A stretch of 64,000 nt of DNA from an uncultured Flavobacteriaceae bacterium (GCA_943789305.1 CALSTP010000001.1:1627178-1691177), one strand, 5' to 3'; numbered from the stretch's first letter, positions 38,960-49,117 are shown. The notes: generated by a model from the letters alone, not told the origin. Numbers and translations: made by a program.

Positions 38960-39508
38960 TTATTTACCTCGAAATCGAGGAACGAAATTTTTTAAGTATT
39001 TCTGTAAATCATCTGGGCCTTGAAAAACCATATAATCACCTTGTTTAATGATTTTTAAATACGGTTCTAGTTGCTGAGCAGTGTAATAACCAACTACTGG
39101 CATAATTGGGTCACCATCTTCACTAAAAAAAACCATTGTAGGATACCCTTTAATCCCTAAAAATTGCGTGAACTGATGTGTTGCATTCCTGCCTTTTCTT
39201 CGCTCATCATAGTTTGGATTACGGTATTTTTGATTGTAAAATTCAATTTCTTCATTTCCTTCTGCATTGAATTTTACGGCATAGTAATGTTCAGAAACAT
39301 AACGAACCAAATCAGGATTTTTAAAGGTTTTGTTATCTAACAATTTACACGGGCCACACCACGTTGTATAAACATCCATGATTATTTTTTTTGGCTCTGT
39401 TTTTTGAGCCTCAAATGCTTCTGCCAAACTCATCCATTTGATCTGTTGACCGTAGGTGTTTATTGAACCTAAAAACAATAAAATTAGAAATCTAACATTC
39501 ATAAACAT
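38960..39508 (-). CDS. Secreted thioredoxin-family protein
   Basis: The 182-residue protein has a signal peptide (LILLFLGSINTYGQ) and a thioredoxin fold with active site YTTWCGPCKLLDNKTF and cis-Pro loop KGYPTMVFF. It is probably a periplasmic thiol reductase similar to DUF255/thioredoxin_7 proteins. Two ATGs (39508, 39502) are possible starts. Downstream of the POT transporter by 7 bp on the same strand; third gene of a DPP-IV-POT-thioredoxin run. Confidence 0.9.
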   Translation of the reverse strand: MFMNVRFLILLFLGSINTYGQQIKWMSLAEAFEAQKTEPKKIIMDVYTTWCGPCKLLDNKTFKNPDLVRYVSEHYYAVKFNAEGNEEIEFYNQKYRNPNYDERRKGRNATHQFTQFLGIKGYPTMVFFSEDGDPIMPVVGYYTAQQLEPYLKIIKQGDYMVFQGPDDLQKYLKNFVPRFRGK

Positions 39509-39515
39509 TAATCAT

Positions 39516-41054
39516 TTAGTGCACATCTCCCATTAATTTATTCAAAAATGGTGCCATTAGAAGAACAATAACTCCAGCACCTAAAGAGTACTTTGCTATT
39601 AAATCAAATCCTTCAATATAAACATATAATGAATTGAAACCACCGATGTCAGTTGAATCACTTTCAACTGCCAATTGTTTCCCTATAAAACCAACAACTT
39701 GGAAGGCATAAGAAGAAGATAAAAACCAAATTCCCATCATAAAAGCTACGATTCGTTCGGGAGATAAATCGGTGATTTTTGACAATCCTACTGGAGACAT
39801 AAAAAGCTCTCCAATAGAAAGCATAAAATACATTATAATCAAATATGCGAAAGGTACCATCCCATTTTCATCTGCTGAACCCCCACTTAAAGATAAAACA
39901 TAGAAACTCAACCCGGCCAAAAGTAATCCAAGCCCAAATTTATAAGGTGTTCTTGGATTTTTCTTTTTCTTCATCAAAAAAGTAAATAATAATGAAATTG
40001 GAATTGACAAAATAATTATAAACAATGAATTCAAGGAATTGGTTTGAGAAGCATTGATAAATTCGAGGTTAACATTTCGATCTGCAAATAAAGTAATTAC
40101 GCTTCCCGAGAGCTCATGAAAACCCCAGAAAATAGTCATAAATACTGTAATAAAAATTGCTACAATTAACTTTTTACGTTCTTCAACTGTTGATTTAACC
40201 AGAATATATCCAAGGTAAAAAACAACCAAAATTCCAATTAATTTAAATAAGAGATTAACGACATTTTGGTCTCCCAGAAAAGTCCCTTCTTCACCTAATG
40301 ATTTATAAGAAGCCAACATCAAAGCAATCACAGGAGCAGATAAAAACGCTAAAATAGAAATCCATTTATCTTTTGAAACTCCTAAAATTATTTTATCCAA
40401 CCTTCCTGAAATGGGAGGTAAGCCTTTATCCTGAAAAACTCCTTTCTTTATTCCACTCCAAAAGAACATTAATCCTGTTAACATTCCTATTCCAGCTAAT
40501 CCAAATCCATAATGCCATCCATAAGCTTGTCCAAGCCATCCACATAGCAAGGGAGCAATAAATCCACCAATGTTAATTCCCATATAAAAAATTACAAAAC
40601 CAGAATCTTTTCTCGGATCATTTTCTTTGTAAAGTGCAGCTACGAATGTCGATATATTGGGCTTAAAAAAACCATTCCCAACTACAATAAATCCTAAAGC
40701 TAAATAAAAAGTAAGATCACTTTCTATGGCTAAAACAAAATGTCCAAGAGCCATTAAAAATCCACCTAAGAGAATTGATTTTCGAAAGCCCAGTAAAGAA
40801 TCTGAAACTCGTCCTCCAATAACAGTACTTGCATACACCAAAGAACCATATGATGCATATACTGCGGCGGCTGCATAATCGCGAGTTGCAAGTGCTTCAA
40901 AAATAACATTTACCATGTATAACGTTAGCAAAGCTCGCATTCCATAAAAACTAAAGCGTTCCCATAACTCAGCAAAAAAAAGATATAAAAGACCTTGTGG
41001 GTGTCCTAGAAAAGAAGAATCCAACGCTGTATTAGATGAATTGTTATTTGACAT
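39516..41054 (-). CDS. POT/PTR family peptide MFS transporter
   Basis: This 512-residue proton-coupled oligopeptide transporter has 12-14 helices. Family features are the N-terminal ELWERFSFYGMRALLTLYM (the ExxERF motif is intact), GGRVSDSLLGFRKSIL after helix 2, FKPNISTFVAALY in helix 4 and the late GELFMSPVGLSKITDLSPE. It lies 6 bp downstream of a DPP-IV-like peptidase, which makes dipeptides in the periplasm; uptake by this permease would complete a peptide-use pathway. Confidence 0.95.
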   Translation of the reverse strand: MSNNNSSNTALDSSFLGHPQGLLYLFFAELWERFSFYGMRALLTLYMVNVIFEALATRDYAAAAVYASYGSLVYASTVIGGRVSDSLLGFRKSILLGGFLMALGHFVLAIESDLTFYLALGFIVVGNGFFKPNISTFVAALYKENDPRKDSGFVIFYMGINIGGFIAPLLCGWLGQAYGWHYGFGLAGIGMLTGLMFFWSGIKKGVFQDKGLPPISGRLDKIILGVSKDKWISILAFLSAPVIALMLASYKSLGEEGTFLGDQNVVNLLFKLIGILVVFYLGYILVKSTVEERKKLIVAIFITVFMTIFWGFHELSGSVITLFADRNVNLEFINASQTNSLNSLFIIILSIPISLLFTFLMKKKKNPRTPYKFGLGLLLAGLSFYVLSLSGGSADENGMVPFAYLIIMYFMLSIGELFMSPVGLSKITDLSPERIVAFMMGIWFLSSSYAFQVVGFIGKQLAVESDSTDIGGFNSLYVYIEGFDLIAKYSLGAGVIVLLMAPFLNKLMGDVH

Positions 41055-41060
41055 AATGAA

Positions 41061-43220
41061 TTATAATTTAGTGAGTATAAAGTTAGTCATCTTATTATAA
41101 AGATGAAGACGAGTATTTCCGCCATAAATTCCATGATTTTTGTCCGGATAAATCATCCACTCAAAAGTTTTATTCTCCTGAACCAAAGCTTCTACCATTC
41201 GCATGGTGTTTTGTAGATGGACATTATCGTCACCAGACCCATGAATCAAAAGGTAATCTCCTTTTAGCAATTCAGGATAATTAAAAGGTGAATTTAAATC
41301 GTATCCGTCAGGGTTTTCTTGAGGAGTACGCATAAAACGTTCAGTATAAATAGTGTCGTAAAACCTCCAACTGGTTACGGGTGCAACTGCAATTGCCAAA
41401 GAAAATACATCATTCCCCTTTAGAATACAATTGGTTGACATATGCCCCCCATAACTCCATCCCCAAATTCCTATTCTTTCTTGATCAATAAATGATTTTT
41501 TTCCTAAAATTCGAGCAGCCTCAATTTGATCCAATGTTTCAAAATAAACCAACTGCATATAGGTTACTTTTTTAAATTCAGAACCCTTAAAACCAGTACC
41601 ACGACCATCTACGCAAGCTACAATAATTCCTTTTTGGACTAGACTCTGATGCCAAAAGTCGCGTTCATCATTCCATTTATTGGAAACTTCTTGTGATCCA
41701 GGTCCAGAATACTGAAACATCAATAAGGGGTATTTTTTATTTGGATCAAAATCTTTGGGTTTTATCATCCACATATTAAGTTCATTCCCATTGACTTCTA
41801 TTGTTGAAAACTCTTTGGGGGAAACTTTATAGTCCGCAAGCTTATTTTTCAATTCACTATTATCTTCAATGGAACGAAGTATTTTTCCTGAAGCAGTTGA
41901 TCGAAGATTGTAAATGGTGGGAGTGTTACTATCTTCATACGTATGAATATAATATTTATAATCTGCACTAAAAGCAACACCATTAGTTCCCTTTTCTGGA
42001 CTTAAAGCACGTTTACCAGTCCCGTTAAGTTTGATGGAATAAACAGCACGTTCGGTACTTCCGGGTTCAACAGATGCATAATACAACTCCTTTGTTTTTT
42101 CTTGAAATCCAAAAAAACGAGTTACTTCCCACTCTCCCTGGGTGATTTGTTTTTTTAAGGAACCTTTAGCCTTGTAATGGTAAATATGATTAAATCCATC
42201 TCGATCACTAGTCCATAATAAACTTCCATCTTTTAAAAACCTTAAATTATCATGAACATCCAAATAAGCCTTATCCTTTTCTTCGATAATTATTTCTGCA
42301 GAACGCTTCTCAATGTCATAACTCCAAAGTTTTAAATGATTTTGGTGGCGGTTTATGGTTTGAACAATCAATTTATTTTTCTCAGGACTGAATTGTATTC
42401 TAGGAATATAATAAGGCTCCTCCCCTAGTTTTATTTCTGACAATGTTTGTCCTTTAATTCTATATAAATACAAAGAAACAAGTGCATTTTCTTCACCAGC
42501 CTTAGGATATTTAAAGGTATAGGGAAAGGGATATAGCCCTTGTCCTACAATATCCATTGAATAAGTTGGAACTTGAGTTTCATCAAATTGCATAAAAACC
42601 AATGCCGTACCATCAGCGTTCCAATCAAAAGCGCGAACAAAGCCAAATTCTTCTTCATAAACCCAATCGGTTAAACCATTAATGATGTGCTCACTTCCGT
42701 CTTCAGTTACTTGGACGATTGAATCAGATGCTAGATCTTTAATGTAAATATTTCGATTAAAAACAAAAGCGACTTTAGAACCATCCGGCGAAAATTTTGG
42801 CTCTTGAACTTTCGCTCCAAAAAGCAAGGAAGATTTTTTTGAAGCACGGTCATAGACATAATATTGTGCTCGTTTAGACCTTCTATATATTGATTGTGAA
42901 TTGGTTTCCAATAACAGCTTACTTTCATCTTTAGAAAAACTATAAGAGGTGAAATAAGGGAGTAAAGCAGAGGTGGCAGAATTTACGATTTCTCCCGCTA
43001 ATTTTGCAGTTGCATAATCATAGGCTACAACTTTTGATGTTCGTTTTCTCGGGTCTAGTTCTAGAACGGAATATTGACTAGCAGAGGTTAGGGGGTGAAT
43101 TTCTTGAAGACTTTTGGGTGAAAAATCAAAATCCCATATTTCTTCGTTTGTTATTTCCTTTTCTTGGGCAACTAGTGCTAGAGGAAATACTAAGACTAGG
43201 GCAAATCGAAATAATTTCAT
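41061..43220 (-). CDS. Dipeptidyl peptidase IV-like S9 family peptidase
   Basis: The 719-residue exported peptidase has a signal peptide (FALVLVFPLALVAQ), an N-terminal beta-propeller (about 40-470, with DPP-IV phrases DWVYEEEFGFVRAFDW and DRDGFNHIYHY) and an alpha/beta-hydrolase domain. The catalytic Ser is in GWSYGGHMS, the Asp in HGSGDDNVHLQN and the His in DKNHGIYGG. The EE pair of DWVYEEEF binds the substrate N-terminus in this family. It removes Xaa-Pro or Xaa-Ala dipeptides. It is upstream of the POT transporter. Confidence 0.95.
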   Translation of the reverse strand: MKLFRFALVLVFPLALVAQEKEITNEEIWDFDFSPKSLQEIHPLTSASQYSVLELDPRKRTSKVVAYDYATAKLAGEIVNSATSALLPYFTSYSFSKDESKLLLETNSQSIYRRSKRAQYYVYDRASKKSSLLFGAKVQEPKFSPDGSKVAFVFNRNIYIKDLASDSIVQVTEDGSEHIINGLTDWVYEEEFGFVRAFDWNADGTALVFMQFDETQVPTYSMDIVGQGLYPFPYTFKYPKAGEENALVSLYLYRIKGQTLSEIKLGEEPYYIPRIQFSPEKNKLIVQTINRHQNHLKLWSYDIEKRSAEIIIEEKDKAYLDVHDNLRFLKDGSLLWTSDRDGFNHIYHYKAKGSLKKQITQGEWEVTRFFGFQEKTKELYYASVEPGSTERAVYSIKLNGTGKRALSPEKGTNGVAFSADYKYYIHTYEDSNTPTIYNLRSTASGKILRSIEDNSELKNKLADYKVSPKEFSTIEVNGNELNMWMIKPKDFDPNKKYPLLMFQYSGPGSQEVSNKWNDERDFWHQSLVQKGIIVACVDGRGTGFKGSEFKKVTYMQLVYFETLDQIEAARILGKKSFIDQERIGIWGWSYGGHMSTNCILKGNDVFSLAIAVAPVTSWRFYDTIYTERFMRTPQENPDGYDLNSPFNYPELLKGDYLLIHGSGDDNVHLQNTMRMVEALVQENKTFEWMIYPDKNHGIYGGNTRLHLYNKMTNFILTKL

Positions 43221-43312
43221 TTTGTTTTTTTTAATTCAAAATAGTCATCCAAATTAGTGATTTTCAACTTGACAATAAAATTAAGAAGTAAAAGATTCTT
43301 TTATGAAAACTG

Positions 43313-43320
43313 TATCTTTG
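43313..43320 (+). promoter_or_regulatory. Candidate -7 promoter element of the HMG-CoA reductase gene
   Basis: TATCTTTG matches TAnnTTTG and ends 18 bp before the ATG at 43339. It lies inside the frame that opens at 43303, so the later ATG is the preferred start. Confidence 0.45.
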
Positions 43321-43338
43321 GTTTTTCAAAAGTATACT

Positions 43339-44646
43339 ATGTCTAAAAACATTGTCGGATTTTCAAAACACACTAAGGAAGAAAAAATTGATTGGTTGAT
43401 TTCTAACCACTTTAATGGTAATAATGAAGCAAAACAATTGTTAAAATCGTATTGGAATTCAGATGAAAAACTTCAAAGAATCCATGATGAGTTTATTGAA
43501 AATACGGTTTCTAATTTTTACTTACCCCTTGGTGTAGCTCCCAACTTTATCATCAATAATAAAGAATATACACTTCCAATGGTTATTGAAGAAAGCTCAG
43601 TAATTGCAGCTGCAGCGAAAGCTGCAAAATACTGGGGTAGTCGAGGAGGATTTATAACTTCAATTTTAGGGCAAGAAAAAATAGGACAAGTACATTTTAT
43701 GTTCTCTGGTAATCCAAAAAAATTATATGATTTTTTTAATGCCATTGAGCATTTGTTCTATAATGACACTTCAGAAATAACAAAAAACATGTCTGTTCGA
43801 GGTGGAGGAATTACCTCCATTAAACTCATAGATAAAACCGCAGAATTAAATCATTATTTTCAACTCCATGCTTGTTTTAACACGGTGGATTCTATGGGAG
43901 CAAATTTTATTAATTCATGTTTAGAGCAATTTGCAAAAACACTAGTTAGGGAAGCTTCTAATTCTGATCTTATGAAAGAAGAAGAACCTCTGGAGGTTGT
44001 AATGAGTATTCTATCAAACTATGTTCCTAATTGTGTTGTAAAAGCAGAGGTTCGATGCGCTATCGATGATTTAGAAGAAGAGGATGGACTTAGTAAACGT
44101 CAGTTTGCTGAAAAGTTTGTTCGTGCTGTAGAAATTGCTTGTATTGAACCCTACCGAGCAGTTACTCACAACAAAGGAATCATGAATGGTATAGATGCTG
44201 TAATTCTTGCCACTGGAAACGATTTTAGAGCTGTCGAAGCTGGAATACACGCATATGCATCAAGAACAGGTCAATACCGAAGTTTGAGTAATGCATTTGT
44301 TGATGGTGATGATTTTTGCTTTGAACTTCAAATTCCTTTAGCAATAGGAACTGTTGGTGGATTAACCAATCTTCACCCTCTTGTAAATTGGTCTATGGAA
44401 TTGCTAGGAAATCCAAATGCAACTGAATTGATGGAAATTATAGCTGTTGCTGGTTTAGCACAAAATTTTGGAGCACTTCGCTCTTTGGTTACTTCGGGGA
44501 TTCAAAAAGGGCATATGAAAATGCATTTACTCAATATTCTGAACCAACTCAAGGCAAATGATAATCAAAAAGAAGATGCAATAGAATATTTTAAAACAAC
44601 TCCCGTGACTTTTAGTTCTGTAACGGAGTTTTTAAAAAACTCTTAA
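43339..44646 (+). CDS. Hydroxymethylglutaryl-CoA reductase, class II (degradative-type)
   Basis: The protein has 435 residues from the ATG at 43339 (MSKNIVGFSKHTKEEKIDWL). The class II signature is clear: VIEESSVIAAAAKAAKYW, HNKGIMNGIDAVILATGNDFRAVEAG with the catalytic Lys in HNKG, GTVGGLTNLHPLV and a C-terminal GHMKMHL. It interconverts HMG-CoA and mevalonate. Although named degradative, flavobacteria use this class in the mevalonate pathway for isoprenoids. It is followed 1 bp later by a GHMP kinase, supporting an anabolic role. Confidence 0.93.
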   Translation: MSKNIVGFSKHTKEEKIDWLISNHFNGNNEAKQLLKSYWNSDEKLQRIHDEFIENTVSNFYLPLGVAPNFIINNKEYTLPMVIEESSVIAAAAKAAKYWGSRGGFITSILGQEKIGQVHFMFSGNPKKLYDFFNAIEHLFYNDTSEITKNMSVRGGGITSIKLIDKTAELNHYFQLHACFNTVDSMGANFINSCLEQFAKTLVREASNSDLMKEEEPLEVVMSILSNYVPNCVVKAEVRCAIDDLEEEDGLSKRQFAEKFVRAVEIACIEPYRAVTHNKGIMNGIDAVILATGNDFRAVEAGIHAYASRTGQYRSLSNAFVDGDDFCFELQIPLAIGTVGGLTNLHPLVNWSMELLGNPNATELMEIIAVAGLAQNFGALRSLVTSGIQKGHMKMHLLNILNQLKANDNQKEDAIEYFKTTPVTFSSVTEFLKNS

Positions 44647-44647
44647 G

Positions 44648-45550
44648 ATGAAATTTTACAGCCCAGGTAAATTATTAATATCAGCTGAATACTTCGTGCT
44701 TTCTGGTGCCCAAGCATTAGCGCTCCCAACCCAAATGGGTCAGCACATGAAAGTTGAACCCATTGAAGAACATATGCTTCAATGGAAAAGTTATGATCTT
44801 AATCAAAATCTCTGGATGGAGTCATCCCTTTCAATCGAAAATTTTGAAATCCTAAAAACTAAAAATACCCCTTTACCTTTAATTAAGAAACTACAAACCA
44901 GTTTAAGATGTGCCAGAATCCTTCGACCTGACTTCTGTAAAAAAGGACATAAAGTATCTACTCAATTAGACTTTGACCGAAGCTGGGGATTAGGTTCTTC
45001 CTCTACCTTCATTCATAATCTAGCCCAATGGGCAAAAGTAAATCCTTTTGAGCTGTTAAATAAAACTTTTGGGGGAAGTGGTTATGATGTTGCTATTGCT
45101 CAAGTCCAAAAAGCAATTCTGTATTCTCGAAATCAAAACCGCCCTATAATTGAGAGCATAGATTTCAATCCTCCTTTTTCCAATCAATTATATTTTGTTC
45201 ATCTCAATCAAAAACAAGACAGTCATAAAGAAGTTATTGCTTATAGCAATCGCCCTAAACCCTCTCAAAAGTTGATAGAACAAATGAATCATCTTACCGC
45301 AGATTTCTCATCAGAAACTTCGTTAACCTTATTTGAAGAACTTTTGATAAAACACGAAAAATTAGTTGGAAATCTAATTGGACAACAACCGATTCAGGAA
45401 CGATTATTTGCTGACTTTGATGGACAAATAAAAAGCCTAGGAGCTTGGGGAGGAGATTTTATTCTTAGCACCGGTAAGTCGTCTCCTACTTATTTTAAAG
45501 AAAAAGGCTATCCTCTTATTCTTCCTTATTCTAAAGTAATTGCCTCATAA
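44648..45550 (+). CDS. GYDIA family GHMP kinase
   Basis: The 300-residue GHMP-fold small-molecule kinase opens with FYSPGKLLISAEYFVLSGAQALALP, where a sugar- or mevalonate-binding loop is expected. The ATP loop is in DRSWGLGSSSTFIHNLA, and FGGSGYDVAIAQ carries the GYDIA-like motif that names the group. The likely substrate is mevalonate or phosphomevalonate because of the adjacent HMG-CoA reductase, but this is inference. It ends just before a strong bidirectional terminator. Confidence 0.88.
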   Translation: MKFYSPGKLLISAEYFVLSGAQALALPTQMGQHMKVEPIEEHMLQWKSYDLNQNLWMESSLSIENFEILKTKNTPLPLIKKLQTSLRCARILRPDFCKKGHKVSTQLDFDRSWGLGSSSTFIHNLAQWAKVNPFELLNKTFGGSGYDVAIAQVQKAILYSRNQNRPIIESIDFNPPFSNQLYFVHLNQKQDSHKEVIAYSNRPKPSQKLIEQMNHLTADFSSETSLTLFEELLIKHEKLVGNLIGQQPIQERLFADFDGQIKSLGAWGGDFILSTGKSSPTYFKEKGYPLILPYSKVIAS

Positions 45551-45587
45551 AAATAATACATTGAGGGCTAATGGATGAATCTTGAGC

Positions 45588-45626
45588 CCACAAAAAAGCC
45601 TCTGTTTTACAGAGGCTTTTTTGTGG
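45588..45626. terminator. Bidirectional intrinsic terminator
   Basis: An 18-bp perfect stem (core AGCCTCTGT/ACAGAGGCT) with a 3-nt loop is flanked by A and T runs. It serves both the GHMP kinase (plus) and ppiD (minus), which converge here. Confidence 0.93.
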
Positions 45627-45637
45627 ATATTATTTTC

Positions 45638-47749
45638 TTAATAATACAAGGAACGGTTATCCTCGATGGTAGCTGAGGATTCTAAAGCTTGAATTACTAA
45701 GCTTCCTACTTTTTCTCGCTCTTGTTGTGCTAAGTTACTTGCATAAAGACTATAATCCTCTAAATCTTCAACTATGTTTTTTGAGATTACTTGAAGCATA
45801 TACATTCCATTATTCCCAGTTATCAATCCAGAAGTTGAATCAACATCCAATGAAAATGCAGCTCCAACAACATAGGGTTCATTTCCTGCTCCCACCAAAG
45901 TAGCACTTTTTTGGTTTACTGCAAGTGCAGAAACAACCTCAAGACTATTACTTGCAGCTAAATCTTCAAGAGATTTATTTTCGCTATTTGCTTTAATAAT
46001 CATCGCTGCTTTTTTCTTGTTTTTTAAAATTTTAGTCACTTCCAAACGAGCATCATCAACATCAGCTAGTCCTTTCTCTTTTATCTTGGTAAGTTTCACT
46101 ATGGCGTATCCTCCATAAGAGAGATTAAAACGCTTAATAGCACCAATTTTAGCATCGGCTCCAAAGGCCCACTGAACTATTTGACGTTGCTCAGGTAAAC
46201 CCGGTAGATTTTCATCTAGAGCATCAATTGAGTTTACTGTTCTCAAATTATAATTTTTCTTTTCTGCTAAAACTGCAAATTCTTCTTTTGCAGAACCCAT
46301 TTCAAATTGAGTAGCCTTTTTGAATATCTCATTGGATGTATTCTCAGAGGGAACAATTTTTTGGGTGACATCAGCCAAAAGTACTAAATCTTGTTTGTTA
46401 GTAATTTTAACTACATGGAAACCAAATTCTGTTTCTACTAGCCCTACAGCTCCAACTCGAGACTTATCTGCGAACTTGAATAACTCCTCTGTAATTCCCC
46501 CTTCTTGAAAAAATCCAATATCTCCTGCAGAACTTTTGGAAGGTCCATCAGAAAATTGAGAGGCAAGAGGCTCCAATTGGCTTTTATTTTTTCGAACTCT
46601 TCTCAGATAGGATTTTGCTAACTTTTTTGCTTCATCTTTGGTTCGAGTAATAGACGGTTGTGCACCTGTAGCTCCTTCAAATGACACAAGAATATTACTT
46701 GCACGAATGGAGCCATTCTTCTTGCGGTCTAATAAAAGTGAGATTTTGTATGAGTCAATATCTTTGTACGGGCCAAAAACCTCTCCTTTTTTTAAGTTGT
46801 ACAATATTTCGGAAAACTCTCTTGCTAACCTTCTTTTTGGGATGTAAACGGAATCAAATCCACTTTCAGAATATTTTTCGACAAAATCTCTAAGGTTTGA
46901 AACGGATTTAAGCCCTTGAATGGTATCAGTAAGTTTGGATACTTCATTGTATTCAATTCGATCATCAATCAAAGAAGTTAATGTGTTTCTAATAATTGTT
47001 TGATCTTCCTCTGTAGCGGTTTCTAAAAAAGAAACATACTCAATTGCCCGTGATGCTTTAGATTCGTATGCAGAAGCATTATTTTTTATGTACGATTTAA
47101 TTTCAGCATCCGTAATGTTGACAAGGCTATCGTTAATACTCGAAAATGGTATTTGTACATAGTTCAAATCAACATTGTCGTTTTCTAAATGGTATAATGT
47201 TTGAGCTTCTTTATTGGTAATTCCGATACTTGATTTGATCAAGTCAAAGTAAATCGATTCTCTAGCAGAAGAAATGATACTCGCTTCCTGGGATTTCCAT
47301 TGCTCGTATGCCTGAGGATTTTGGTCTCTCATTAGCAAAATAAAATCTGCAAATAACCCAAAATCAAAAAAACCAGCTTCATTAATAAAACGGGGGTCTT
47401 TGATTATAGATTCTGTTGAAGAAACTACTTGTTCTATTTGTTCCTTACCAGCATCAATTCCAAGAGTATTCAATTCTGCTTCAAAAAGAGTGGATTTAAC
47501 AAATTGGTTCCAAACCACATTTACAGATTGAATAGTCGAATATCCATACTGACGTTCCGTTTGATCGACAAGATATCTAAAGTTTTCAATTTTGATTTCC
47601 TCATCGTTTATTATTCCAATAGGTTCAGAAGGACCAGTGTCACCTGCTCCATTTCCGAATACTCCAGAAATAATAAAAGCAAATAATGCAAGTCCTATGA
47701 TTAGAATTAGAAAGAACGATTTTTGTCTGATTTTACCTAATATGGCCAT
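45638..47749 (-). CDS. Periplasmic peptidyl-prolyl cis-trans isomerase (PpiD/SurA-like)
   Basis: The 703-residue inner-membrane-anchored chaperone has an N-terminal helix (FFLILIIGLALFAFIISGVF), a SurA_N-like helical region and a parvulin (PPIC) domain near 345-450 (SIRASNILVSFEGA, FSDGPSKSSAGDIGFFQEGG, TEFGFHVVKITN). A second degenerate parvulin-like stretch may follow. It folds proteins at the Sec exit, as PpiD does. Downstream of the CorC-like gene on the same strand, ending in the shared terminator. Confidence 0.92.
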   Translation of the reverse strand: MAILGKIRQKSFFLILIIGLALFAFIISGVFGNGAGDTGPSEPIGIINDEEIKIENFRYLVDQTERQYGYSTIQSVNVVWNQFVKSTLFEAELNTLGIDAGKEQIEQVVSSTESIIKDPRFINEAGFFDFGLFADFILLMRDQNPQAYEQWKSQEASIISSARESIYFDLIKSSIGITNKEAQTLYHLENDNVDLNYVQIPFSSINDSLVNITDAEIKSYIKNNASAYESKASRAIEYVSFLETATEEDQTIIRNTLTSLIDDRIEYNEVSKLTDTIQGLKSVSNLRDFVEKYSESGFDSVYIPKRRLAREFSEILYNLKKGEVFGPYKDIDSYKISLLLDRKKNGSIRASNILVSFEGATGAQPSITRTKDEAKKLAKSYLRRVRKNKSQLEPLASQFSDGPSKSSAGDIGFFQEGGITEELFKFADKSRVGAVGLVETEFGFHVVKITNKQDLVLLADVTQKIVPSENTSNEIFKKATQFEMGSAKEEFAVLAEKKNYNLRTVNSIDALDENLPGLPEQRQIVQWAFGADAKIGAIKRFNLSYGGYAIVKLTKIKEKGLADVDDARLEVTKILKNKKKAAMIIKANSENKSLEDLAASNSLEVVSALAVNQKSATLVGAGNEPYVVGAAFSLDVDSTSGLITGNNGMYMLQVISKNIVEDLEDYSLYASNLAQQEREKVGSLVIQALESSATIEDNRSLYY

Positions 47750-47848
47750 CGTATGGGTATTTAAATTTTTATTATCTGCGAAAATACAATATCCTTAGCA
47801 ATAATAAAAGGGAATAATGCACCTTCTATTGAGTTCAAGCTTTGTATT

Positions 47849-49117
47849 TTAAGATTCTTTTATGGAAAGATGGATTCGTTCGATTTTAGTGGACGATACC
47901 GCAAGTATTTTAAATTCGTATTGATCCAAAGCGAAAACATCACCTTGTTGAGGAATTTTTTCAGTAAAATGTACAACTAAACCTCCAAGGGTTTCATAAA
48001 ACTCTTCCTCAGGCAAAGAAAAACCATAGGTTGTATTCAAATAATCTACTTCCAATCGAGCAGAAAATTCATATTCATTATCATTGATTTTAAATTCATA
48101 ATGATCTACAAGGTCATGTTCATCCTCTATCTCACCAAACAATTCCTCCACAATATCTTCAACGGTAATAATTCCCGATGTTCCTCCATATTCATCTAAA
48201 ACAACTGCCAGGCTTTTTCTCTTTCGAGTCAATCGATTAAGAACATCATTTATAGGAAGTGGTTCGTGAATGAATTCAACAGGCAAAAGAATACTTCGAA
48301 TAGACTTGGGTTTTTTCAATAACTCAAAAGTGTGAACGTAGCCCAAAATATCATCAACCGAATTTTGATATACGGGTATTTTAGAAAATCCCGTTGCCAT
48401 AAATATTTCTTTAAGTTCTTGGATATTTTTATCAATATCTATGGCAACTAATTCCGCTCTAGGTACCATTACTTCTCTGGCTTTCAAATCAGAGAATTCT
48501 AGGGCGTTTTGAAAAATTTGAATCTCAGAATCTAACTCTTCTTTGTCAGAAACCGACTCTACTTGTTTTTCAATATAATCGCCTAGTTCACCTTTCGAAA
48601 AAGAAATTTCGGCAACCTCAGCTGATGTTTTAAAGAATATTTTGAGTACTAAGTCTGTTATTTTAATGACAAAGAAAATGATAGGAGCAAACAAATAATA
48701 AAAAAAAGCCGCTGGTATGATAAAAAGCTTAATCAACTTATTGGCATAAAGTTGAAAAAAGACTTTGGGAATAAACTCAGCCGTTATTAGTATAATGATT
48801 GTAGAAATCAGTGTCTGATAAAAAAGGATACCAATGGGTAAATTACTTGCATTGACTTCTGGAAAAAAAAGACTTATGATTCTATTTCCCATAAAAATCC
48901 CATAAACTACTAAAGATATATTATTACCGACCAACATCGCAGCAATAAATTTTGAAGGAGTTTCAGTAATTCGAGTAAGTGTTTTAGCAACAATATTGTC
49001 TTGATTTTTTTCTATCTCAAGAAATATTCTGTCCGATGAAATAAATGCAATTTCTAAGCCAGAGAAAAAGGCCGAAAGGGCTAAACAAATAATGATTACT
49101 ATGTCCGTTGCAATCAT
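47849..49117 (-). CDS. CorC/HlyC family (CNNM-like) membrane protein
   Basis: The 422-residue protein has a DUF21/CNNM membrane domain (about 1-170; IIICLALSAFFSGLEIAFISS, then FIAAMLVGNNISLVVYGIFMG), a CBS pair (VMVPRAELVAIDID ... FSKIPVYQNSVDDILGYVH and KSLAVVLDEYGGTSGIITVEDIVEELFGEI) and a C-terminal CorC_HlyC domain. Such proteins handle Mg2+ or Na+ and are related to GldE of the gliding apparatus; which subgroup this is cannot be settled here. Preceded directly by a small membrane protein gene. Confidence 0.93.
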   Translation of the reverse strand: MIATDIVIIICLALSAFFSGLEIAFISSDRIFLEIEKNQDNIVAKTLTRITETPSKFIAAMLVGNNISLVVYGIFMGNRIISLFFPEVNASNLPIGILFYQTLISTIIILITAEFIPKVFFQLYANKLIKLFIIPAAFFYYLFAPIIFFVIKITDLVLKIFFKTSAEVAEISFSKGELGDYIEKQVESVSDKEELDSEIQIFQNALEFSDLKAREVMVPRAELVAIDIDKNIQELKEIFMATGFSKIPVYQNSVDDILGYVHTFELLKKPKSIRSILLPVEFIHEPLPINDVLNRLTRKRKSLAVVLDEYGGTSGIITVEDIVEELFGEIEDEHDLVDHYEFKINDNEYEFSARLEVDYLNTTYGFSLPEEEFYETLGGLVVHFTEKIPQQGDVFALDQYEFKILAVSSTKIERIHLSIKES

